Position numbers and translations under genes: made by a program
Shown: positions 53,147-59,927 of the stretch, piece after piece
Layout: each line of letters starts with the position of its first letter
How positions within the stretch are numbered: position 1 is the stretch's first letter
Assembly (NCBI RefSeq): GCF_003319105.1
Contig: NZ_QOHH01000013.1
Location: forward strand, 57,742-121,741
Direction: 5' to 3'
DNA from: Blastococcus sp. TF02-09
Lineage (GTDB): Bacteria; Actinomycetota; Actinomycetes; Mycobacteriales; Geodermatophilaceae
Length of the DNA stretch: 64,000 nt
Notes under the pieces: model-generated
The model's input: the letters and a program-made list of their open reading frames with translations, nothing else
The model's database searches: none
What the model was told of the DNA's origin: nothing

Positions 53147-54130
53147 CTACGCGCGGCGCAGCGTCGCCGAGGGGTTCTCGCCGAACTTCTCGCGGTAGGC
53201 GGCAGCGAACCGGCTCAGGTACAGGAAGCCCCACCGGCCGGCGACGAAGGCGACCGTCGTGGTGTGCGGGTCGGACGCCTGCAGGTCGGCGCGGGCGCGG
53301 TCCAGGCGCACCGACCGCAGATACGCACTCGGCGGCACCCCGTAGGACCGGGCGAACCCCTCCTGCAGGGTCCGCGCGCTCACGGCGACGCGGCGGGCTA
53401 GGCTCGCGGTCGTCCAGGGGTCCTCGGGGTGGGCGCGGATGAGCTCGACGGCCTCGCGCACCGCGCGCGGGGCGGCCGGGCGGCGTGGACCGGCGAGCGC
53501 GTCGGTGTAGTTGTGCGGCTGGGCGAGCAGCAGCCCGGCGGTGAGCGCCTTCCCCAGGTGCGCCGCGGCCAGGGGGTGGTCGAGCAGGCCGTGCGCGCGC
53601 CGCGCCTGCCGCTCGACCAGCCACAGCGTGTCGAGCCACGACCGGCCCAGGTCGGTGTCGACGTCCATCACCTCGGCGAAGGAGAGCGGCCCGGCCAGCG
53701 GCCGGTCCAGCATGGCCTCCAGCTCACCCTGCAGCACGGCACGGGGGAACATCAGGCAGAACTGCCCGCACCCGCCGCTCCAGTCGATGCCGGCGGACTC
53801 CCCGGGCATGAAGACCGCCGCACGGCGCGGGGTGCCCTCGACGCGCTCCAGCCGGCCGGCGCGGAAGCGGGCCGAGCCGGAGATCGGCAGGTCCACGTGG
53901 TAGTTCTCCGCCTCGACCGTGGCGACCTCCACGGCGCCCCCGAACCGGGCGTAGGCGACCGTCACGTCCCCGACCCGGAGCGCGTTCAGCCGCAGGTCCA
54001 CACCGTCGGGGCCCGGCGGTTCGAGCACCCGCATGCGCAGCGGCAGGAACGTCGCGGCCATCGCCGCCTGCGCCTCGTCGCAGTCCGTGGCGTGCGCCGC
54101 CGGGAACCGGTCCAGCGGTTCGGCTGCCAT
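53147..54130 (-). CDS. AraC-family transcriptional regulator
   Basis: 327 residues from ATG 54130. The N-terminal AraC_binding_2-like part (about 20-190) has VDLPISGSARFRAG and AAVFMPGESAGIDWSGGCGQFCLMFPRA, followed by the C-terminal AraC double helix-turn-helix (about 220-325): PWTTASLARRVAVSARTLQEGFARSYGVPPSAYLRSVRLDRARADL and GFLYLSRFAAAYREKFGENPSATLRR. Effector unknown. The only gene in reach that could be a target is the HhH gene divergent at 54258 (127 bases away). Confidence 0.9.
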   Translation of the reverse strand: MAAEPLDRFPAAHATDCDEAQAAMAATFLPLRMRVLEPPGPDGVDLRLNALRVGDVTVAYARFGGAVEVATVEAENYHVDLPISGSARFRAGRLERVEGTPRRAAVFMPGESAGIDWSGGCGQFCLMFPRAVLQGELEAMLDRPLAGPLSFAEVMDVDTDLGRSWLDTLWLVERQARRAHGLLDHPLAAAHLGKALTAGLLLAQPHNYTDALAGPRRPAAPRAVREAVELIRAHPEDPWTTASLARRVAVSARTLQEGFARSYGVPPSAYLRSVRLDRARADLQASDPHTTTVAFVAGRWGFLYLSRFAAAYREKFGENPSATLRRA

Positions 54131-54257
54131 GCCCGCCCTTCGCCGTGCGCGGCTGCGCTGCTGCAGCAGCCCCACCATAACGTCGCGGTCGGACCGGTGT
54201 GGGCGCCCGTGGAGCCGGACGGCGCGACCGGGTGCGCAGGCACCGGGGTACGGCACC

Positions 54258-54851
54258 ATGCACGGTGTGCCGACCCTCCGCATCGCCCAGGAGACCGCCG
54301 CCGACGAGCTGCTCGGCCGCGACCCGCTCGCCCTGCTCGTCGGGATGCTGCTCGACCAGCAGTTCCCCATGGAGCGGGCCTTCGCCGCACCGCGCCTGCT
54401 GGCCGACCGCCTCGGCGTGGACGCGCTGGACGCCGGGCAGCTGGCCGGGGCCGACCCCGACGAGCTGACCGCCGTCTTTCAGGGCCCGCCGGCGCTGCAC
54501 CGCTACCCCGGCTCGATGGCCGGCCGCACCCAGGAGCTGTGCCGGCTGCTGGTCGAGCGGTACGACGGGCGGGCGGAGAACCTGTGGGCCGACGTGCCGG
54601 ACGGCCGCACGCTGCTGCGCCGGCTCAGGGAGCTCCCCGGCTTCGGAGCGCAGAAGGCGTCGATCTTCCTGGCCCTGCTCGGCAAGCAGTACGGGGTCAC
54701 GCCCCCGGGGTGGCGGGAGGCCGCCGGGGCGTACGGCGAGGAGGGGTCGCACCGCTCGGTCGCCGACATCACCGGGCCGGAGTCGCTGGCCGACGTGCGC
54801 CGGTTCAAGCAGGAGCAGAAGGCGGCGAAGAAGCAGAGCGCCGCCGGCTGA
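54258..54851 (+). CDS. HhH-GPD-type base-excision DNA glycosylase-like protein
   Basis: 197 residues from ATG 54258 (GTG 54267 is possible). A hairpin helical region DPLALLVGMLLDQQFPMERAFAAP and the HhH motif LPGFGAQKASIFLALLGKQYG, a short loop, then a tail with GPESLADVRRFKQEQKAAKKQ. The catalytic Asp of HhH-GPD glycosylases normally falls about 20 residues beyond the HhH; here Pro-rich VTPPGWREAAG replaces it. These actinobacterial proteins are annotated as base-excision repair proteins, but enzymatic activity is unproven. Confidence 0.8.
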   Translation: MHGVPTLRIAQETAADELLGRDPLALLVGMLLDQQFPMERAFAAPRLLADRLGVDALDAGQLAGADPDELTAVFQGPPALHRYPGSMAGRTQELCRLLVERYDGRAENLWADVPDGRTLLRRLRELPGFGAQKASIFLALLGKQYGVTPPGWREAAGAYGEEGSHRSVADITGPESLADVRRFKQEQKAAKKQSAAG

Positions 54852-54885
54852 CCACCGGGGAGCCGGGACGGCGGGAGCTATACCC

Positions 54886-54907
54886 CACCAAATCAGTCGG
54901 TTTGGTG
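54886..54907. promoter_or_regulatory. Dyad operator in the promoter of the ssu-like operon
   Basis: CACCAAA (54886-54892), 8 bases, TTTGGTG (54901-54907), a perfect 7-base inverted repeat. It covers the -35 zone of a -10-like TACGTT at 54911-54916, so a bound protein would block the promoter. Confidence 0.65.
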
Positions 54908-54910
54908 TGC

Positions 54911-54916
54911 TACGTT
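54911..54916 (+). promoter_or_regulatory. -10 element for a leaderless leader-peptide mRNA
   Basis: TACGTT at 54911-54916, with its expected start seven bases later at 54923, which is the A of the leader ATG. No ribosome site precedes that ATG, which fits leaderless translation. Confidence 0.5.
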
Positions 54917-54922
54917 CCCCGC

Positions 54923-55003
54923 ATGCCTCCGCTGCCCCTCCTCGTGGCCCGTCGCCACGTGGACAAGGGTGCGCTGAGCAGCGCTCTCTGTACGTCGATC
55001 TGA
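54923..55003 (+). CDS. Short leader peptide of the sulfur-source ABC operon
   Basis: 26 residues with RRHVD (11-15) and LSSALC (18-23). Streptomyces and relatives carry the same pattern (R-R-H-[IV]-D ... S-S-A-x-C) in 'putative leader peptides' ahead of sulfur and cysteine genes, where ribosome stalling at Cys codons can control the downstream genes. One Cys codon (TGT, rare in this DNA) is at position 23, four codons before the stop. Starts at an ATG without ribosome site, likely leaderless. The first structural gene begins 94 bases after the stop. Confidence 0.8.
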   Translation: MPPLPLLVARRHVDKGALSSALCTSI

Positions 55004-55021
55004 CCGCCCGCCGACCATCCC

Positions 55022-55065
55022 GGCGCGCGGCGTCGACGCGCGCCCTCCCGGACCGCGGTCGGTCC
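55022..55065 (+). promoter_or_regulatory. Tandem hairpins between leader peptide and first ABC gene
   Basis: Hairpin one pairs 55022-55029 with 55037-55044 (GGCGCGCG and complement, 7-base loop). Hairpin two pairs 55050-55055 with 55060-55065 (GGACCG and complement, CGGT loop). They could act as attenuator or as a block to the ribosome site of the gene at 55097. Confidence 0.5.
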
Positions 55066-55096
55066 TCGCCACGCGCCCCTCTCCGACGAGGAACCC

Positions 55097-56173
55097 GTGC
55101 CGAACCATCGCAACTCCCGCCGAGCGCTCTCCCTGGTGGCTGTCGCCGCCCTCTCCGTCCTCACCGCCTGCGGTGGCGACGACGGCGGCGACGGGAACTC
55201 CGGCTCCGGCGTCGCCGACGAGCTCCGCCTCGGCTACTTCGCCAACGTCACCCACTCCGCCGCGCTCATCGGCGTGGAGGAGGGCCTGATCGCCGACGAG
55301 CTGGGCGACACCGAGCTCACGACGCAGGTGTTCAACGCCGGCCCCGACGTCGTCGAGGCGGTCTTCGCCGGCGCCCTGGACGCCTCCTACATCGGCCCCA
55401 GCCCGGCCATCAACGCCTACGGGCAGAGCGACGGGGACGCCGTCCGCATCATCGCCGGCGCCGCCTCGGGAGGCGCCCAGCTCGTGGTCCGCGAGGGGAT
55501 CGACTCCCCGGAGGACCTGGTCGGGACGACGCTGGCGACCCCGCAGCTCGGCAACACCCAGGACGTGGCGCTGCGGACCTGGCTCACCGACCAGGGAATC
55601 GAGAACAGCGTCGAGGGCGGCGGCGACGTCACCATCGCGCCCACCCCCAACAGCGACACCCTCAATCTCTTCCGGTCCGGCGACGTGGACGGCGCGTGGC
55701 TGCCGGAGCCCTGGGCCTCACGGCTGGTGCTCGAGGCCGGCGCGAAGGTGCTGGTCGACGAGCGGGACATCTGGCCCGACGGCGAGTTCGTCACGACGAA
55801 CCTGATCGTGCGCACCGAGTTCCTCGAGGAGTACCCGGAGACGGTCGAGGCGCTCCTGCGCGGGCACGTCGCCGCCGTGCAGTTCGCGCAGGGCGACGTC
55901 GAGGCCGCCCGCACCGCCGTCAACGCCGGTCTCGAGCAGGCGGGGAGCGACGCGCTGCCCGACGAGGTGTTCGACCGCGCGTGGAGCAACCTCTCCGTCA
56001 CGTGGGACCCGCTCGCCGCGACGCTGGAGGAGTCGGCCCAGGACGGCTTCGACGCAGGGACCACCCCGGAGCTCGTCGACATCGAGGGCATCTACGACCT
56101 CCGTCCGCTCAACGCCATCCTCGGCGACCTCGGCGAGAAGACCGTCTCGGCGGACGGCCTGGGCTCCCAGTGA
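55097..56173 (+). CDS. ABC transporter substrate-binding lipoprotein, SsuA/TauA-like
   Basis: 358 residues from GTG. Lipoprotein signal with Cys in VLTACGG (Cys25). The mature part begins DELRLGYFANVTHSAALIGVEEGLIADELG, typical of NMT1/SsuA-type sulfonate- and nitrate-binding proteins. It continues with ASYIGPSPAINAYGQSDGDAVRIIAG and DGAWLPEPWASRLVLEAGAK. Anchored outside and delivers an organosulfur or related anion to the permease. Leader peptide and dyad in front suggest sulfur or cysteine control. Precise ligand cannot be read. Confidence 0.9.
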   Translation: MPNHRNSRRALSLVAVAALSVLTACGGDDGGDGNSGSGVADELRLGYFANVTHSAALIGVEEGLIADELGDTELTTQVFNAGPDVVEAVFAGALDASYIGPSPAINAYGQSDGDAVRIIAGAASGGAQLVVREGIDSPEDLVGTTLATPQLGNTQDVALRTWLTDQGIENSVEGGGDVTIAPTPNSDTLNLFRSGDVDGAWLPEPWASRLVLEAGAKVLVDERDIWPDGEFVTTNLIVRTEFLEEYPETVEALLRGHVAAVQFAQGDVEAARTAVNAGLEQAGSDALPDEVFDRAWSNLSVTWDPLAATLEESAQDGFDAGTTPELVDIEGIYDLRPLNAILGDLGEKTVSADGLGSQ

Positions 56174-56199
56174 GGACCCTCCCGGGAAGGAGCACGCTC

Positions 56200-57003
56200 A
56201 TGACCGCGAACGTGACCGCGGAGACCCTGGCGGCACCGCAGGAGGTCGGCCACCCGCGAGCCGGCGTCCCGGCGGTCCGGGTGCAGCAGGTGTCGCAGGT
56301 CTTCGAGCGGGACCGGCCGCCGGTGCTGGACCGGGTGGACCTGACGGTCCGGCCCGGGGAGTTCGTCTGCCTGCTCGGCGCCTCCGGGTGCGGCAAATCG
56401 ACCCTGCTGAACATCATCGCCGGCCTGACCGAGCCGACGTCCGGCACGGTGGAGGTCAGCGCCCGGCGTCCCGCGCTGATGTTCCAGGAGCCGGCGCTGC
56501 TGCCCTGGCTCACGGCGGCGGGCAACGTCGAGCTGGCGCTGCGCGCCCGTGGCGTCGGCCGCGCCGAGCGCCGCGAGGAGGCCCTCCGGTTGCTCGCGCT
56601 GGTGAACCTGGAGGGCGCGGGGGACAAGCGGGTGCACGAGCTCTCCGGTGGCATGCGCCAGCGGGTCGCGCTGGCCCGGTCGCTGGCCCAGGACAGCTCG
56701 GTGCTCCTCATGGACGAGCCGTTCGCGGCCCTGGACGCGATCACCCGCGACGTGCTGCACCTCGAGCTCGCCCGCGTGTGGGCCGAGCAGGGCCTGTCGG
56801 TGGTGTTCGTGACGCACAACGTGCGGGAGGCGGTGCGGCTGGGCCAGCGGGTGCTCCTCATGGGGTCCCGCCCCGGGCGCGTCGTGCGCGAGTGGCAGGT
56901 GGACCTGCCGCAGCCCCGCACGATCGAGTCCCCCGGGGTGGGGGCGCTCGCCGCCGAGATCACCACCGAGCTGCACCGGGAGATCAGCCGCCATGGCCGC
57001 TAG
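56200..57003 (+). CDS. ABC transporter ATP-binding protein, SsuB/TauB-like
   Basis: 267 residues from ATG 56200 (GGAAGGAG upstream). Walker A GASGCGKSTLLNIIAGL (about 57-73), Q-loop LMFQEPALLPWLTAAGNVELAL, signature LSGGMRQRVALARSL, Walker B SVLLMDEPFAALD and a H-loop VFVTHNVREAVRL. This is the NrtD/SsuB group. It energises the permease encoded directly downstream, whose start overlaps this gene by 11 bases. Confidence 0.95.
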   Translation: MTANVTAETLAAPQEVGHPRAGVPAVRVQQVSQVFERDRPPVLDRVDLTVRPGEFVCLLGASGCGKSTLLNIIAGLTEPTSGTVEVSARRPALMFQEPALLPWLTAAGNVELALRARGVGRAERREEALRLLALVNLEGAGDKRVHELSGGMRQRVALARSLAQDSSVLLMDEPFAALDAITRDVLHLELARVWAEQGLSVVFVTHNVREAVRLGQRVLLMGSRPGRVVREWQVDLPQPRTIESPGVGALAAEITTELHREISRHGR

Positions 57004-57886
57004 CCCCGTCCGCACCGACGCCCGCGCCGGCGGCACCCGGGACGTCGAGGCGGGCCTCGACGCGCTCGACAGCGCGCCCACGCTGCCGTCGCGGCCCGGC
57101 GCGGGGCAGCGGTTCGTGCGCATCGTCCTGCCCCCGGTGGTCTTCCTCGCAGCGGTGGTGGGGATCTGGCAGCTCGCGTACGTCGCCGAGGTCAAGCCCT
57201 CGTACGCGCTGCCGTCCCCGGCCGACGTCTTCGACGTCTTCTGGTCCTCGCTGACCGACGGGTCGGCGTTCGAGGCGGTCTGGACCAGCCTCCGTCGGGG
57301 CGGCGTCGGCTTCGCCCTGTCGCTGGTGATCGGCACGGCCCTGGGCCTGGCCATGTGGTGGAGCCGGTGGCTCCGGGCGGCGGTCGGCCCGATCGTGAGC
57401 GGGCTGCAGAGCCTGCCCTCGGTGGCGTGGGTGCCGGCGGCGATCATCTGGTTCGGGCTGTCGAACGCGGCCATCTACACGGTCGTGCTGCTCGGCGCCG
57501 TCCCCTCCATCGCCAACGGTCTGCTCGGCGGGCTGAAGCAGGTCCCGCCGCTGTTCGACCGGGTCGGCCGCGTGCTCGGCCTGTCGACGCTCGGCCGGAC
57601 GCGGCACGTGCTGCTGCCCGCCGCGCTCCCGGGCTACCTGGGCGGCCTGCGGCAGGGGTGGGCGTTCGCCTGGCGCTCGCTCATGGCCGCCGAGCTCATC
57701 ACGTACTCGCCGCAGCTGGGGCAGGGCCTGGGGCAGCTGCTCAACGTCGGCCGCGAGCTCTCCCAGATGTCGCTGGTCATCACCTCGATCGCGCTGATCC
57801 TGGCCGTCGGCATCGCCATCGAGCTGCTCGTGTTCGCACCGATCGAGCGCCGCGTCCTCACCCGCCGGGGCCTGACCATCGGGTGA
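56993..57886 (+). CDS. ABC transporter permease, SsuC/TauC-like
   Basis: 297 residues from ATG. Six membrane segments starting VLPPVVFLAAVVGIWQLAYVAEV. The BPD_transp_1 fold has the EAA-type loop GLKQVPPLFDRVGRVLGLSTLGRTRHVLLPAALPGYLGGLRQGWAFAWRSLMAAELI. LPSPADVFDVFWSSL and QSLPSVAWVPAAIIWFGL are motifs of SsuC-like permeases. Its N-terminal 40 residues are a polar extension. A GC hairpin at 57892-57907 ends the operon. Confidence 0.93.
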   Translation: MAASPVRTDARAGGTRDVEAGLDALDSAPTLPSRPGAGQRFVRIVLPPVVFLAAVVGIWQLAYVAEVKPSYALPSPADVFDVFWSSLTDGSAFEAVWTSLRRGGVGFALSLVIGTALGLAMWWSRWLRAAVGPIVSGLQSLPSVAWVPAAIIWFGLSNAAIYTVVLLGAVPSIANGLLGGLKQVPPLFDRVGRVLGLSTLGRTRHVLLPAALPGYLGGLRQGWAFAWRSLMAAELITYSPQLGQGLGQLLNVGRELSQMSLVITSIALILAVGIAIELLVFAPIERRVLTRRGLTIG

Positions 57887-57891
57887 CGGCG

Positions 57892-57907
57892 GCGCCCCCG
57901 GGGGCGC
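57892..57907 (+). terminator. Palindrome after the ssuC-like gene
   Basis: GCGCCCCC-GGGGGCGC, a perfect 16-base palindrome starting 6 bases past the stop. It can fold with a CCGG loop. Likely the operon terminator; no T-run. Confidence 0.55.
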
Positions 57908-58066
57908 GCCGCTCACCTGGCAGGACGCCGTCCGCCGGGGTGGTCGCGGGTGCCGACGCGACCCCCTGCACGACCTCGCCCCGCGGTGGCACCATGGGGC
58001 GCGGATCCGGGGCAGTGCCGGGGCGAACGCCGCCGGGTGCACCGGTCAGCGGAGGGATGGACACCC

Positions 58067-58399
58067 GTGGCCACCAGGCAAGGTAACCCGCGACCGCGCC
58101 GAGCCGAGCCCGTGCTCATCACCGAGGCGCAGGTCAGCCAGGTCGACCAGCACGCGGCCCGCAAGAAGCGTTACGCGATCACCATGCTCGTGCGCACGAT
58201 CTGCCTGTTGTTCGCCGCGGTCTTCTACCAGACGGTGTGGCTGATGATCATCCTGGCCGTCCTGGGCACCGTGCTGCCCTGGGTCGCCGTGATCATGGCC
58301 AACGACCGCCCGCCGAAGAAGCGGCAGGAGGTCAACCGCTACACGGCCCGGCCGGACCGGCAGCTGGAGAGCCGGCCGCACCGCGTCATCGAGGGCTGA
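58067..58399 (+). CDS. DUF3099 domain-containing membrane protein
   Basis: 110 residues from GTG 58067 with GGAGGG 11 bases upstream. The DUF3099 start VLITEAQVSQVDQHAARKKRYAITMLVRTICLL is at about 18-50. Two membrane helices (RTICLLFAAVFYQ and TVWLMIILAVLGTVLPWVAVIMAND) follow, then a basic tail. The family is restricted to Actinobacteria and of unknown function. It is next to a DUF3039 gene, as in many relatives. Confidence 0.88.
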   Translation: MATRQGNPRPRRAEPVLITEAQVSQVDQHAARKKRYAITMLVRTICLLFAAVFYQTVWLMIILAVLGTVLPWVAVIMANDRPPKKRQEVNRYTARPDRQLESRPHRVIEG

Positions 58400-58550
58400 C
58401 CGGGCTGGTCAGGCCCGCCACCCGACGGCACCCGGTCGGGGATCTCCGTCACCGGAGGCCCACGGCGGCGCCTGTCATCATGGACGGCGGTGCAGGGAGT
58501 GCCCGGGACGCCCGGCCGCGACCGCCGACGCAGACCACGAAGGAGTTCCC

Positions 58551-58778
58551 GTGAGCAGCAGCGACATCCTCGAGCGGCCCGACGTCCGCGACGCCGACAC
58601 CGGCAACGCCGACGAGGTCTTCCACTACGTGCGCAAGAACAAGATCGCCGAGAGCGCGGTCATGGGGACCATGGTCGAGGCGCTCTGCGGCGAGATCTTC
58701 CCGGTGACCAAGAGCCCCAAGCCCGGCAGCCCGGTGTGCCCGGCCTGCACCGAGGTCTACAACAAGCTCAAGAAGTAG
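58551..58778 (+). CDS. DUF3039 domain-containing protein
   Basis: 75 residues from GTG (AAGGAG upstream). The conserved zinc-ribbon-like pattern is HYVRKNKIAESAVMGTMVEALCGEIFPVTKSPKPGSPVCPACTEVYNKL, with one Cys in ALCGE and a CPAC pair. It is a small actinobacterial protein of unknown function. The last bases overlap the convergent BrkB gene by 11. Confidence 0.9.
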   Translation: MSSSDILERPDVRDADTGNADEVFHYVRKNKIAESAVMGTMVEALCGEIFPVTKSPKPGSPVCPACTEVYNKLKK

Positions 58779-59853
58779 CGGCGGGGCCGCCGGCGTCGGC
58801 CACCCCCAGGCGGCGGGCCTCGGCGGCGAGCTTGGCCTCGCGCCGGGCCTTGCGGCGGCGCTCGTGGCGGCGCAGCGGCGCCGGCCAGCGGGCCTGGATG
58901 GTGGCGTTGAGCTCCGCGCCCAGCAGGACCGCCATGCCGAAGAAGAAGCAGAACAGCAGGATGCCGATCGGCGCCGCCAGGGCGCCGTACGGCAGGGCCG
59001 CGGTGAGGACGTCGGCGACGTAGGTCCGCAGCACGAGGGCGGCCATGATGAAGAAGCCCAGGGCCAGCACCGCGCCGGGCAGGTGCCTGCTCCACGGCAG
59101 CCGCCGGGGCAGCACCACGTTGTAGAAGCTGGTGAGGGCCAGCAGCAGCCCGATGATCACCAGCGGCCAGTAGATGCCGTCGATGAGCACGGTGGCCACC
59201 GGCTGCCAGCTCGGGGGCAGCAGGGCGACCAGCACACCGCGGCCCAGCACCAGCAGCGGCAGGGTGAGGACGGCGACCACCATGCCCACGATGAACAGCC
59301 ACAGCGCCTTGAGCCGGGTGCGGATCGGGCCGCGCACGTCCCGCTGGTCGTAGGCGATGACGATGGTGTTCATGAACGTCGCCGTCGCCGACGAGCCGGC
59401 CCACAGCGACAGCAGAAAGCCGAGGCTCACCACGTCGAGCCGGCCGGCGCCCAGGATGTCGTTCAGCGTCGGGGCCACGAGGGAGTCGACGACGTCGGGG
59501 GTGAGCACCTCGGCGGAGGCGCTGAGCAGGTCGTCCTCGATCTGGCGGACGGCGTCGTCACCGATGAACGCGCCGAGGTAGCCCAGCGAGCCCAGCAGCC
59601 CGATGAGCAGCGGCGGGACCGAGAGGATCTGCCAGAACGCCGCCTCGCCGGACAACCCCAGGATGCGGTCCTGCCACGCCTTGGCCACGGTGCGACCCAG
59701 CACCTGCAGCGGGGTGCGGACGAACGCCGGCCAGGAGTCCAGCCGCCCGCGGCGCCCGCGCTCCGCGGCGTCGCCGGCACCTGGCTCGACGGCCGCGGGG
59801 GCGGGCGGGTCACCGGCCTGCGCCGGGCGATCACCGGGCAGGACGGTGCTCAT
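58768..59853 (-). CDS. YihY/BrkB-family membrane protein
   Basis: 361 residues from ATG 59853; GTG 59868 would add five residues. The cytosolic head is polar. The membrane core has AWQDRILGLSGEAAFWQILSVPPLLIGLLGSLGYLG, typical of the YihY/UPF0761 family. GFLLSLWAGSSATATFMNTIVIAYDQRDVRGPIRTRLKALWLFIVG and PWSRHLPGAVLALGFFIMAALVLRTYV contribute further family motifs. Six helices in all. Function not settled (formerly 'ribonuclease BN', which is wrong). The C-terminal 40 residues are rich in Arg. Confidence 0.92.
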   Translation of the reverse strand: MSTVLPGDRPAQAGDPPAPAAVEPGAGDAAERGRRGRLDSWPAFVRTPLQVLGRTVAKAWQDRILGLSGEAAFWQILSVPPLLIGLLGSLGYLGAFIGDDAVRQIEDDLLSASAEVLTPDVVDSLVAPTLNDILGAGRLDVVSLGFLLSLWAGSSATATFMNTIVIAYDQRDVRGPIRTRLKALWLFIVGMVVAVLTLPLLVLGRGVLVALLPPSWQPVATVLIDGIYWPLVIIGLLLALTSFYNVVLPRRLPWSRHLPGAVLALGFFIMAALVLRTYVADVLTAALPYGALAAPIGILLFCFFFGMAVLLGAELNATIQARWPAPLRRHERRRKARREAKLAAEARRLGVADAGGPAATS

Positions 59854-59893
59854 CCGGTCAGTGTGCACGTCACCGGAGGAGTGCGGAGCAGGT

Positions 59894-59924
59894 GGTCACC
59901 CGGAGGGGCCCCCACCGGGTGACC
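59894..59924 (-). terminator. Strong nested hairpin after the VanW-family gene
   Basis: GGTCACCCGG (59894-59903) pairs with CCGGGTGACC (59915-59924). The loop AGGGGCCCCCA is itself mostly self-complementary. It starts 4 bases past the stop of the VanW-family gene on the minus strand, a good terminator for that gene. Confidence 0.65.
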
Positions 59925-59927
59925 CGG

